Below, in pieces: positions 17,920 to 26,053 of a stretch of 64,000 bases of DNA. The notes beneath the pieces were generated by a model, which saw nothing but the letters and a program-made list of their open reading frames with translations, was not told the DNA's origin and ran no database searches. This DNA is from Shewanella sp. KX20019. GTDB lineage: Bacteria > Pseudomonadota > Gammaproteobacteria > Enterobacterales > Shewanellaceae. Each line of letters begins with the position of its first letter. Position 1 is the first letter of the stretch. The position numbers were made by a program, and so were the translations under genes. The DNA lies in assembly GCF_016757755.1 (NCBI RefSeq), contig NZ_CP068437.1, positions 558,001 through 622,000 of the forward strand, given 5' to 3'.

Positions 17920-19632
17920 TTAGAATTTAACAGTAAGAGAGGCGTTGACGTCATAAGCGGTATCGACCACAGGTAACATTGAGTACGAGCTACCCGCGAT
18001 AACATCGTCTACTTTCTGTGGTGCACCAACGGGGGTGCCGCTGCCGGTGTATTCGAAATCGTAATAAATTCCAGCCAGTTTTATAAACATATTCGGGTTG
18101 ATATCGAACATGTAATAAGCTTCAGCAACATGGCCACGAGTGGCTAATTTACTGCCGATTGGGTCATCTTGTGCTTGAGTAAATGGCGTCCAGTACTTAG
18201 AGCCATAGTTGTACTCAAAACCGACCTTGCCGTAAGGCGCTGGGACTTGTATACCTGCATAGATGCTATAACCATCTTTGGCGCCACTGTCATCGGCTGC
18301 ACTAGGCATCATGATGATTTCGGTGCCATCAGAATTGAGTTTAGCTTCAAATACGGCATCACTTGACATGCCGCCAAACATCCCTGCGTTGCCATTGCCA
18401 TCGGTACGAGTCCAACCGCCTGAGACAAACCATTTCACGTCGTTATCTTCTTCACGCGAGAAGCCGATGCCACCGAGGTATATGTCGCCAATTACGCCGC
18501 TAGGTTGTACCCGAGTGACAAAATTAAAGTTATCGAATTTTTGCATATCTTGGTACATGGTGGGTGCAAAAATACTGGCTAGTTGGGTAGGGAATGCCAT
18601 GGTGCCTTTAAAGCCATCGTTGACATCCATCGCACCAAATAGGGTGAACTGCAGGAAGTTCTTACCATCGTTAATGGCATCAATATTAAATCCGCCTAGG
18701 TGAGTATCTTTAGTGACGATGTCACCGAACAACTCGCCATTACCCCATTGCGATTCAAAACCTTGACCATAACAGAAGCGCACAACTTGACCTTCAACAC
18801 CAGTAATATCGCCTAAGTGATAACCCATGGTAGCGCCATCAAAGTTGAAATTAACCAGATGCCCCGATGGTGTGCCGCCACGCTTTTCATTTTCACGATA
18901 CTGGGTTGGTGGACCATAAGTTGATGGGCGACGACCAATCGATAAATATAGTGGAGAGCCGTTGATGTTTTTCCAGTCAAAATAGGCACGCTCGACTCTG
19001 AGGAAGTCACCACTTGTGCTACCACTGCTGGTGCCATCCATGGTAAATGAGTTCCAAGAATCAAATACTTTAACGCCCGTTGAGTCGCCCCAGTTTTTAA
19101 ACATCGATAAGCGACCTGCAAAGCTGACGTTATCCCAGACTTTGGCTTTTAAATTAAGTCTAAGGCGGGTGGTGTAGTAAATGTCATTATCGATATCTTG
19201 AGTGGTTTTCTGTGCCAAAGCATAGGGCATGACACCTTGTAGTTGACCACTTTGGAAGGCTGCAGCAAGGTTGGGATCGGCAGCCATCATTTTGCCGAGC
19301 GGAGAGTTAGCATCGGTTGGTGAACCAAATGCACCAGACATGGCTTTAGCGCCAAAGTCATTAAAATCAACTTTAATGGCGGGGTTCCAAGTAACATTCT
19401 GGTAATGCAGGGTGTGAGCTTTGGTGCGGAAGTCACCGGTGATCAATAGTCTATCTAATGCTGTATGGCGTTCGTTGCCATCGACACGATCATTGAGATC
19501 GTCCAACTCGCTTGTGATGTCTTCAAGTTGTTGTTTAAGATCTGCCATTTTTTGAGCATCGTTCTCAGCAGCATAAACGCTACCAGACAAAGCGAGCGCA
19601 TTGGCAACAAGCAGTGAAATTAGGGTACGCAT
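17920..19632 (-). CDS. DUF3373-type outer-membrane beta-barrel protein
   Basis: A 570-residue protein with a Sec signal (cleavage near VYA-AEN), a short coiled coil (about 28-55, heptads of Leu/Ile with DLNDRVDG), then a long region of alternating aromatic and polar strands ending in VNASLTVKF. A C-terminal Phe is typical of outer-membrane barrels. The pattern matches the DUF3373 family, found beside multiheme cytochromes in Shewanella and Geobacter relatives. It sits between a monoheme cytochrome c and Otr. A pore for substrate, or an MtrB-like conduit, is possible but not shown. The RBS AAGGAGAG is strong. Confidence 0.75.
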   Translation of the reverse strand: MRTLISLLVANALALSGSVYAAENDAQKMADLKQQLEDITSELDDLNDRVDGNERHTALDRLLITGDFRTKAHTLHYQNVTWNPAIKVDFNDFGAKAMSGAFGSPTDANSPLGKMMAADPNLAAAFQSGQLQGVMPYALAQKTTQDIDNDIYYTTRLRLNLKAKVWDNVSFAGRLSMFKNWGDSTGVKVFDSWNSFTMDGTSSGSTSGDFLRVERAYFDWKNINGSPLYLSIGRRPSTYGPPTQYRENEKRGGTPSGHLVNFNFDGATMGYHLGDITGVEGQVVRFCYGQGFESQWGNGELFGDIVTKDTHLGGFNIDAINDGKNFLQFTLFGAMDVNDGFKGTMAFPTQLASIFAPTMYQDMQKFDNFNFVTRVQPSGVIGDIYLGGIGFSREEDNDVKWFVSGGWTRTDGNGNAGMFGGMSSDAVFEAKLNSDGTEIIMMPSAADDSGAKDGYSIYAGIQVPAPYGKVGFEYNYGSKYWTPFTQAQDDPIGSKLATRGHVAEAYYMFDINPNMFIKLAGIYYDFEYTGSGTPVGAPQKVDDVIAGSSYSMLPVVDTAYDVNASLTVKF

Positions 19633-19803
19633 AACATCTCTCCTTTCGAGTTTTTAACCGCTTTTTATAGGGTTAGCCTCGATTGATGTTGAGGAGTCGC
19701 CTCGGTTTTGCTGATTTTTGGCAGCATTAAGCCCTGAGGTATTCCCCATTTTTTCAATTTAATGTGTTGTTTTATCGCTAGAAGGACTTAACCCTTCGCG
19801 CGG

Positions 19804-20133
19804 TTAGCCACAGGTTTGTGGTTGATCTGAATCGGCCGCATGGTCATACAAAAATTGCTGAATGTCCTTAATATCTTTCTCAGAAAAAGCATTGAACGCT
19901 TCTTGATCACCCTTATGTTTCATACGCTTAAAAAAGCGATCCCACTGACTCATGGTTTTTGTCATTGGAGTGACTTCTCCACCGGCATCCCCTTTGTTGT
20001 GGCAGGCTTTGCACTCTTTTTTATAAAGATGTTTACCTTTTTTAGGGTTACCGCCATCAGCGGCTTGCGCTTGAAGGCCTAAAGACAGGGCTACTGCAAG
20101 ACCTATTCCGATTTTCGTGATTGTTTTCATCAT
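19804..20133 (-). CDS. Periplasmic monoheme cytochrome c
   Basis: About 109 residues with a Sec signal (cleavage after AQAA) and one CKACH heme site at about residue 43, followed by conserved Met residues (around TPMTKTMSQ and RMKHKG) that could be the sixth ligand. It resembles small class I cytochromes c that serve as electron shuttles. I chose the ATG at 20133 over the TTG one codon upstream; a second ATG follows directly. It is the first gene of the cytochrome/DUF3373/otr cluster and probably delivers electrons to it. A CRP/FNR-like site lies about 275 bp upstream. Confidence 0.85.
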   Translation of the reverse strand: MMKTITKIGIGLAVALSLGLQAQAADGGNPKKGKHLYKKECKACHNKGDAGGEVTPMTKTMSQWDRFFKRMKHKGDQEAFNAFSEKDIKDIQQFLYDHAADSDQPQTCG

Positions 20134-20408
20134 CAATTCCTTACTATTTTTATAGGTTTTACGCCGTCCTTTGCGTGGTTAACAGAATGGTTCCAAAGTG
20201 CTTCTGTGTTGTTGCTAAATTTAACAAGTTGGTATTGCGGAATCGTTGAGCTTGATCACTTTCATGATAAAAATCTAATTGATAAAAATATCATTGAAAA
20301 AAAACTAATGAACTTAGCCGTAGCAGTTTTTGTTGTTGTTTTTTAAGTGTTTTTTTGTTTTGTTGTCGTCGGTAAGTTTTTAGTCGGAGATTTTAATCTG
20401 TTTTTGCA

Positions 20409-20424
20409 ACTGATTTAGATCACA
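20409..20424. promoter_or_regulatory. CRP/FNR-like site upstream of the otr cluster
   Basis: ACTGA-TTTAGA-TCACA matches 8 of 10 positions of the CRP consensus TGTGA-N6-TCACA, with a perfect right half. The overlapping CTGAT-TTAG-ATCAC also matches 8 of 10 FNR positions. Both regulators control anaerobic respiration in Shewanella. The distance to the start codon (about 275 bp) is long, so this is tentative. Confidence 0.4.
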
Positions 20425-20477
20425 TTTTTGATTTTTAGCTATCTCTAAAGTGATATGGGCTAGTTAATTTTAGGTAA

Positions 20478-20517
20478 AAATAAAGCCCTGCTAACATTTG
20501 TTAGCAGAGCTTTATTT
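20478..20517. terminator. Terminator after the SDR gene
   Basis: AAATAAAGC and CTGCTAAC pair with GTTAGCAG and GCTTTATTT around an ATTT loop, with one mismatch. A- and T-rich flanks on both sides allow function in either direction. It lies 66 bp after the SDR stop. Confidence 0.8.
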
Positions 20518-20582
20518 GATAGTTAAAGATGGCAGTCGCAGCGAGTGCTAAAGTGCCACCTTATTTGTTACAGTCAAAATAA

Positions 20583-21302
20583 TTATGGTTGTTGGCGCGT
20601 TGTTGCTAGTACGATTTCACGTACACAAACATGTTGTGGCTGTTCAAAAGCAAATACGGCAGCGTCAGCAATCACGCTAGGCTCAATAATGCCACCCATG
20701 AACTCTTTCCAACCTTCGTAGCCAGTTTTAATCTCATCACTAGTAGTATGGCTAAGCAGTGGTGTTTCAACGGCACCAGGTGCGATGGTGATCATACGAA
20801 CATCATCCATTGCAACTTCTTCACGGATATTTTCCGTTAGTGCGTGAACAGCGAATTTGGTTGCACAATATGCCGCATGGTTAGGGAAGGTCTTACGGCC
20901 AGCAACTGAACTGATGTTGATAATGGTACCAGTTTTACGTGCTTTCATACCCGCTAGAACAGCGTGAATACCGTTAAGTACACCCATCACATTGACGTTG
21001 AGCATCTGGCTCCATTCCGCCGGATTTTGTGTGTCTGCAGCGCCAAGTAACATAAGGCCAGCGTTATTGATTAAGCCGCCAACAGGACCAAATTTGGCTT
21101 CAGCTGTAGCGATTGCACTTTTCATTGCCGCAGCATCAGTAACATCAACACTGATACACAAAGCATTTTCTAGCTTTAATGCCTCCATAGGCTCAACGCG
21201 ACGAGCGAGTAAAAGTAGTGGATGGCCTTTAGCGCTAAAGGCTTGTGCCATTGCTGCGCCGATACCTGAAGATGCGCCAGTAATTACGATAAGTTGTTTC
21301 AT
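20583..21302 (-). CDS. Short-chain dehydrogenase/reductase
   Basis: A 239-residue classical SDR, cytoplasmic. The Rossmann nucleotide motif TGASSGIG is at residues 8-15, NNAG follows at about 90, then catalytic Ser (NISSVAG), Tyr and Lys in YCATK (about 149-153) and the PGAVETPL segment after the active site. LLARR after strand 2 suggests NADP preference. The substrate is unknown; YdfG-like serine/3-hydroxy acid dehydrogenases are similar. A GAGG RBS precedes the start. It is divergent from a LysR regulator 201 bp away, which probably controls it. Confidence 0.85.
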   Translation of the reverse strand: MKQLIVITGASSGIGAAMAQAFSAKGHPLLLLARRVEPMEALKLENALCISVDVTDAAAMKSAIATAEAKFGPVGGLINNAGLMLLGAADTQNPAEWSQMLNVNVMGVLNGIHAVLAGMKARKTGTIINISSVAGRKTFPNHAAYCATKFAVHALTENIREEVAMDDVRMITIAPGAVETPLLSHTTSDEIKTGYEGWKEFMGGIIEPSVIADAAVFAFEQPQHVCVREIVLATTRQQP

Positions 21303-21503
21303 ATAAACCTCAGTAAAGATGTATTACGCCAGTCATGCAGTTGAGTTGGCTGTATTGAGTCGGCAGTATTATGTTAATCATGTCGAATTGGCCGTAGTTT
21401 AGCGGTATGTTGATTGTTGATATATAACGTATAGCGAATATCATTGTTTACGCTGGACTCCTAATGTAAGCTGGCTATTCCGTTTTAGGGCAGAAGCTAA
21501 CAA

Positions 21504-22403
21504 ATGTACAAAGACTTAAATCTAGCAGATGTGAGAGCATTTACCGTGATTGCAGAGCAGGGCAGTTTCACTTTGGCCGCAGAGCAGTTGGCATGTTCTC
21601 GCTCGCATCTATCCAAGCAACTGACCCAATTAGAGAGTTATCTTGGAGTGACCTTGATAACCCGTACTACAAGAGCGCAAAGGCTCACCGATCAAGGTGA
21701 GTTCTTTTATGAGCGCTGCCAGCATGCATTAGATGTGGTGGAGCAAGCGGTGGCTAAAACAGTCGATAATGCGCAAAACTTGCAGGGTAATATCAACATT
21801 AACTGTGTTGGCGGCTATATCGGTGAGGAGATCGTCACCCGTTTGGTGAATGACTTTATTAGTGCACACCCTAATATCAGTATTAATTTGGACTTTAGCA
21901 GCCAGCGGGTCGATCTAGTATTAGATCACTTTGACTTGGTTTTCCGTATGGGCGAGCTGGAAGACTCTGGTCTTGTGGCGCGTAAATTGATGGACATTAA
22001 TAACTGCACCTTGGCCGCACCGCGTTATCTTCAGCAAAAAGGTAAACCCCTACACCCTAAGGCGCTCAACGAACATAGCTGTATTATCGGCACCGTGAAC
22101 CACTGGAGCTTTCAACATAAAGCGGATGCTAAGCAAAAAGCGGATGTGGCTATTACCGGGAAGTTTCGTTGTAAGAATGGCCGAGTGATGAAAAGCAGCG
22201 CGCTAGCGGGGCATGGAATTGTACGCTTGCCAGAGCTTTATTGTGCTGATGAGTTAAGTAAAGGCGAATTGGTACATGTGTTTGACGAGTGGCTTATTCC
22301 GGCAACACCGCTATACCTGCTTTACAATAAAGACAAGTTTCAGCCGGCGCGATTACGGGAGTTTATTGCTTTTACTACCCAACATTTTTTGGACTATGTC
22401 TGA
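21504..22403 (+). CDS. LysR-family transcriptional regulator
   Basis: A 299-residue LTTR: winged helix-turn-helix at about residues 8-66 (LADVRAFTVIAEQGSFTLAAEQL followed by SRSHLSKQL) and a periplasmic-binding-like effector domain from about 92. This is the subtype common in Gammaproteobacteria (TTRAQRLTDQGEFFYERC). It is divergent from the SDR gene, the usual LysR arrangement, so it probably regulates that gene in response to a small molecule that cannot be named. The RBS is weak. Confidence 0.88.
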   Translation: MYKDLNLADVRAFTVIAEQGSFTLAAEQLACSRSHLSKQLTQLESYLGVTLITRTTRAQRLTDQGEFFYERCQHALDVVEQAVAKTVDNAQNLQGNININCVGGYIGEEIVTRLVNDFISAHPNISINLDFSSQRVDLVLDHFDLVFRMGELEDSGLVARKLMDINNCTLAAPRYLQQKGKPLHPKALNEHSCIIGTVNHWSFQHKADAKQKADVAITGKFRCKNGRVMKSSALAGHGIVRLPELYCADELSKGELVHVFDEWLIPATPLYLLYNKDKFQPARLREFIAFTTQHFLDYV

Positions 22404-22882
22404 TAGTCTCTGCAGATAACCTGACGGTGAACATTAAAACAGCTGCCTTGCGGCCGAGGTAAGTCGTGGTGCTTCGCCCACACCAGAGGTGCAGATAATC
22501 AAACCTCGTTTGATAAAAGTCGTGGGATTCCATCCCACACCCGGCCAAAAGGGGATCAACAGCAACCCCCTCTTGCCTAATTCTTACAAAAGAAGTCCTC
22601 TCCGCCCCTACGAAGTTACATGTATTGAGTACAGGCCTCATACTCCAACAAAAATCGCCTAACGGCTCAGATGGGACATCCATGCCCCCCGAGCCTGAAC
22701 CATCATCTGATAGGCCGGATGCCTGAATGTCTTGAAGTGCATGGATGCACGAGAAAGCCCATGATGGTTCTACGGCATTTTTATCTACGTACTTCGGCAA
22801 CTTCGATGGGGAGTTGGTGTTTTCTGTTAGTTTTGCGGAACAGTCTCTTTTTGCGTTCATTAATCAAAACACAAATGCTGAG

Positions 22883-22998
22883 AGTTTGCGCTTTTATAAC
22901 CCAGTGTAGATACGGCTTAGGCCTTTGATGGCATGGATGCCATCGTAGAGCTTACAGGGATGTACTTGCAGCGTGCCTAAGAAGTGTCTGCGCATACG
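22883..22998 (+). repeat. Direct repeat copy 1
   Basis: Begins AGTTTGCGCTTTTATAACCC and ends at a CATACG word. It is the same as the copy at 23289-23455 except that here only three bases separate CTTACA from ATGTACTTGCAG. Confidence 0.85.
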
Positions 22999-23288
22999 TC
23001 GACCGCAGGTCATTGGAACCACTTTGGTCAGCAGCTAAAGCATTTATGTTCCATTCCTATTTAGTCTACATATTGAAGCTATCAAGTTGAGCATACTTAT
23101 TTATAAAAAAGTCGTGGCGCTTCGCCCACACCAGAGCCAAGGGGCAAAGCGCTTGCGCCCCTTGGCAATCCCTCAGCGCCCCGGCGAAATTTAAAAAGCT
23201 AAATTTCCAACGGGGAAGATTGGCGTGTTCTGCTGGCTATGCAGAGTGGTGACTTTAGTGGTTTTAAATTAACAACTAAATTGCTAAA

Positions 23289-23455
23289 AGTTTGCGCTTT
23301 TATAACCCAGTGTAGATACGGCTTAGGCCTTTGATGGCATGGATGCCATCGTAGAGCTTACAAGGCCAATTCTGTTCCATACAGAATTTGGCATTCTCTC
23401 CGTCCATGGAGGTCAGATGTACTTGCAGCGTGCCTAAGAAGTGTCTGCACATACG
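23289..23455 (+). repeat. Direct repeat copy 2, with 54-bp insertion
   Basis: Same flanks as copy 1, but 54 bp (23363-23416) lie between CTTACA and ATGTACTTGCAG in place of three bases. The inserted segment holds two small palindromes (AATTCTG...CAGAATT and TCCATGGA). The last letters differ slightly between copies (GCGCATACG, GCACATACG). Confidence 0.85.
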
Positions 23456-23690
23456 GTCGTTCATTCACATCTGATCTATAGGGATATAGGAAATGTCATG
23501 ATGATGTCGGGAACATCATCGACCATGTGATCACGACATTCGGACATCCTGTCCAGCACCTGCCGCAGGCAATTGGAAACACTTCGGGCTGAACGCGGCA
23601 AAGATGCTGAGTATTGATATCAGCTAGAAAGCTAGTTATGTTATTGATTATCAACGGGTGGCTAAGTTTGTTCGTTTCTCAAGGTAGTAA

Positions 23691-24033
23691 ATGGAGTTCA
23701 GAGTTAACAGAAAAAAATTCTGCTTCGATGGCTTACAGGTAGTTGTCTTTTTGCTGTAGTCGTTTCCATTTTATCAATGCTATATTGGGAATATAACTAC
23801 ATACCAGAACCCAATATCAATTGGCGCCCAATTAATGATTTTGTCGATATGTTATATTTAATGCCAGTTGGCTTTTTATTTTCAATCGCTATGCCTTGGG
23901 GTGGTCTAGTTTAATTGGTTTAGTTACTGCTTTATGGTTTAAGGATTTACGTCCAATATCAATATCTATTGTTAGCGCAATGTATTTTGGGTGGTATTGG
24001 CCTAAGTGGTTTGTTGGTCTGATGGGCGTATAA
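23691..24033 (+). pseudogene. Frameshifted small membrane protein gene in an integron-like cassette
   Basis: Starting at ATG 23691, a coherent protein of about 114 residues appears only if two frameshifts are allowed. One is in an A-run at about 23708-23714, the other in a G/T-rich stretch near 23905-23912. The reconstructed product has three or four hydrophobic segments (around CLFAVVVSILSMLY, MPVGFLFSIAMP, SLIGLVTALWF, YFGWYWPKWFVGL) and ends at TAA 24031. The stop lies 9 bp before an attC-like site, the normal position for a cassette gene. The A-run shift could also be a sequencing error. The family is not recognised. Confidence 0.55.
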
Positions 24034-24041
24034 GCAACGCC

Positions 24042-24144
24042 ACATAACGCCAACCCAAAGTCCGACAGCTAACACTGTCGCATTTTTTGCAAAAAAAAGC
24101 GCAAAACCCACGCCAGCACGTTGCGGCTTGGGTTGGCGTTATGC
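24042..24144 (+). other. attC-like recombination site 1
   Basis: A 103-bp imperfect palindrome. The 16-bp outer arms (24043-24058, CATAACGCCAACCCAA) are perfectly complementary to 24128-24143. The end cores are ACATAAC (R'' position) and GTTATGC (R' position, 24138-24144). An inner stem CGACAG/CTGTCG lies at 24063-24080. This is the architecture of an integron cassette attC site. It separates a degraded cassette gene from a YdeI-family gene that starts 18 bp later. Confidence 0.65.
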
Positions 24145-24162
24145 CGAAGAGAATCTAATTAG

Positions 24163-24738
24163 ATGCCTGAACCAGATCCATCGAGAATCATGACATTTGC
24201 AACACCGAAAGATCTCGGCGAGTGGCTAAAGGTGAATCACGCAACTGAAAGTGAGTTGTGGGTAAAGATATTTAAGATAAATACTGGGATTCAAAGTGTC
24301 ACTTGGAATGATGTAGTGATAGAGATTTTGTGCTGGGGTTGGATTGACGGTGTGAAAAAGTCAATTGATGATCAAGCCTATCTTCAACGCATAACTCCCA
24401 GAACAGCACGAAGCAACTGGTCTAAAAGAAACACTGAGCATGTTGAACGTTTGATTAACGAAGACCGAATGAAGGTATCTGGGCTTGTGCATGTTCGTGC
24501 CGCGAAAGCTGACGGTCGTTGGGAAAACGCTTATGTGGTAAGCCAAATGGAAGTGCCCGCAGATTTCATAGCCGCACTAGAAAATCAGCCGATCGTAAAA
24601 CAGTTTTTTGAAACTCTTAATAAATCGAGCCGTTATGTTATCGCTTACGGCTTAACAAGTGCAAAGAAACCCGAAACTAGACAAAGACGATTTACAAAAT
24701 ACATGTCAATGCTTGCTCATGAGGAAAAACCTAAATAA
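24163..24738 (+). CDS. YdeI/OmpD-associated family protein (cassette gene)
   Basis: A 191-residue soluble protein. The N-terminal half (FATPKDLGEWL, ESELWVKIFK, CWGWIDGVKKSID, RITPRTARSNWSKRN) matches the YdeI/OmpD-associated family, sometimes labelled bacteriocin-protection proteins. The C-terminal part (KQFFETLNKSSRYVIAYGL, ETRQRRFTKYMSML) is also typical of these proteins. Biochemical function is unknown. The gene is flanked by two attC-like sites and begins 18 bp after the first, so I read it as a mobile cassette gene. There is no convincing RBS, which is common in cassettes. Such proteins are, from memory, frequent cassette cargo in Vibrio and Shewanella. Confidence 0.8.
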   Translation: MPEPDPSRIMTFATPKDLGEWLKVNHATESELWVKIFKINTGIQSVTWNDVVIEILCWGWIDGVKKSIDDQAYLQRITPRTARSNWSKRNTEHVERLINEDRMKVSGLVHVRAAKADGRWENAYVVSQMEVPADFIAALENQPIVKQFFETLNKSSRYVIAYGLTSAKKPETRQRRFTKYMSMLAHEEKPK

Positions 24739-24748
24739 GTGGCATTCG

Positions 24749-24847
24749 GCATAGCAAGTCACTCAAAAGGACAAACAACAGTTGGTTTTTGCTCCTTCGT
24801 CACTTGTTTTAGCAAACAATTATCAGCCCCTTAAATGGGCGTTATCG
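24749..24847 (+). other. attC-like recombination site 2 (Vibrio-type)
   Basis: Follows the YdeI gene by 10 bp. It starts with GCATAGC and ends CAGCCCCTTAAATGGGCGTTA-like, with the core GTTATCG at 24841-24847. The last 20 or so bases resemble, from memory, the 3' end of Vibrio cholerae-type attC repeats. Inner arms CAAGTCACTCAAAAGGA and TCCTTCGTCACTTG are imperfectly complementary. The outer cores pair only in part. Confidence 0.55.
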
Positions 24848-24974
24848 AATATTCGATTGTCATACTTTGCTTCATCAAAACTTCTGACCTGGAATCTAAG
24901 CACTTGTTGAGAGCCTGTCTATCCAAGCTCGACGTGCAGACTGGCAGAACTACGCCAGCCCCATGGCTAAATAC

Positions 24975-25169
24975 TTAGGCCTCAAGTAGCTCTTCGATAC
25001 CGGTAACACCGAAGTATTGCACTGAATTCTTGATGCTGATCTTTTTGGCTATGAGATCACCGTCTTTATAGATCTTAACGACCTTTTTACCGCCTCTATC
25101 ATTGGTGCTGTATTCATATTCATCGTTAAGGCGAAGCTCGTCAAACTGAGACTTCATGATTAGATGCAT
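24975..25169 (-). CDS. Small protein of unknown function
   Basis: A 64-residue soluble protein rich in charged residues (Lys, Asp, Glu), no membrane segment. A good RBS (AGGAG, six bases before ATG) supports it, although an in-frame ATG four codons later is possible. The sequence pattern (short beta-like segments such as KKVVKIYKDGDLI and VQYFGVTGIEELL) suggests a compact fold. I do not recognise a family. It lies just beyond the integron-like cassettes, but on the other strand. Confidence 0.55.
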   Translation of the reverse strand: MHLIMKSQFDELRLNDEYEYSTNDRGGKKVVKIYKDGDLIAKKISIKNSVQYFGVTGIEELLEA

Positions 25170-25720
25170 AGTTGCTCCTATCTCTAAAAGCTTATTGGTT
25201 TGGTTAGATGGAAGACTAACCTATTAATTAGACTCAGCGATCTATCCAATAGTTTCGCTTTTAATATAGACAATTTTATTCAGTGTTGTCACTGGATTTA
25301 TGGCACTAAAACTCCCTTCAGCTAATTAGATAGGAAGGGGCGTCATATGAGCCTTTGGTTACTTACCAGTGAATCGACGAGTAGAATACTGATGGATAGG
25401 CGCTCCAGAGGAGTACTACGTCATAAAAGTTACTTTAGAGATTTTACTTTACGACCACAGCTATTTCAGCCGTCAGTTTCGGCGCTTATTTGGTAAGCGT
25501 CCGTCGCAATTTAGACGAGAGCACCGCACTAATTAAATGATTGGTATCGTTGCTTAATGAGTGACAAAGCCTGTAAAAATCGCCCTTTGCTGCAAGTGGT
25601 TGAACATATTTAAATACTGGGGCGATACTTTGGTAATAAAAATGTAGTTTTAAGGTTAAAATTTTATCCCTTAGTTGTTTTTTTTGGCTTAGAATAACTC
25701 TTGATAAGAAAAAAATAATT
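25170..25720. other. Gap with an AraC remnant
   Basis: 550 bp upstream of the small gene. The only recognisable content is the C-terminal piece of an AraC-type regulator at 25426-25536. The 80-codon minus-strand frame over 25486-25728 has no support. Confidence 0.5.
25426..25536 (+). pseudogene. Remnant of an AraC-family regulator (C-terminal helix-turn-helix)
   Basis: About 36 codons ending in TAA at 25534 read YDHSYFSRQFRRLFGKRPSQF. This is the conserved last helix of the AraC/XylS DNA-binding domain (usual form: DHSYFSR-FRR-FG-SP-FR). Nothing upstream supplies the rest of the protein and no start codon fits. A MITE-like element lies about 190 bp downstream. Confidence 0.75.
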
Positions 25721-25721
25721 A

Positions 25722-25989
25722 ATACCAATCAGTATAAAGATTTGATCGCTCAGCGAGAGTTTAGCGATTCTGAGGCAAGGCAACGAGTGAAGAGCATAGT
25801 TATTCTACGTTTAAGCTCGTTAACACAGCATCAGAAACGCTAAAACTCGTCTGTAAAGAGGGTTTTTGGCTTCCTACTTCTACGTTAAATGAACTCATAA
25901 GGGAATAATCATTATGTCATTCATTCGCCTTGAATTAGTTCGCCAACAAACACTCTGAGTAGATCAACTACTTATATTGATTGGTATAA
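25722..25989. mobile_element. MITE-like element with terminal inverted repeats
   Basis: About 268 bp bounded by TACCAATCAGTATAA on the left and TTATATTGATTGGTATA on the right, imperfect inverted copies. Internal imperfect complementarity also occurs (CGAGAGTTTAGCGATTCTGA against TCAGAAACGCTAAAACTCG), so the left half can fold. There is no transposase frame. From memory a similar element is repeated in several Shewanella genomes. It sits 64 bp before the TraF-like gene. Confidence 0.65.
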
Positions 25990-26053
25990 GACCTTTTTTC
26001 GATTTGGACCGTATTGGTGTTAAAGCGTTAAGGACATAAAAAGGGCGGAATGG

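Larger units (their letters stand above)
20137..20582. other. Intergenic region: SDR terminator and cytochrome cluster promoter
   Basis: A 446-bp AT-rich gap. It contains the SDR terminator (20478-20517), a CRP/FNR-like dyad (20409-20424) and long T-runs around 20320-20400. No coding frame is visible. Confidence 0.5.
22404..23690. repeat. Modular Shewanella-type repeat cluster
   Basis: About 1.3 kb with no convincing gene. It contains three related hairpin modules starting AAGTCGTGG (22461-22488, 22517-22540, 23109-23136), where the first and third share the core TTCGCCCACACCAGAG. It also has a pair of long direct repeats (22883-22998 and 23289-23455) and GC-rich segments around 23140-23220. 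From memory these words recur in many Shewanella genomes. Codon structure is absent and base composition shifts along the region, as in assembled repetitive intergenic elements. Confidence 0.65.

Noticed and set aside
22375..22860. 161-codon minus-strand frame in the repeat cluster
   Set aside because: It overlaps the 3' end of the LysR gene and runs through repeated hairpin modules. No domain or RBS supports it; such frames are likely over-annotated in repeat elements.
25486..25728. 80-codon minus-strand frame
   Set aside because: It covers an AraC remnant on the other strand and the edge of a MITE-like element, with no RBS or motif.
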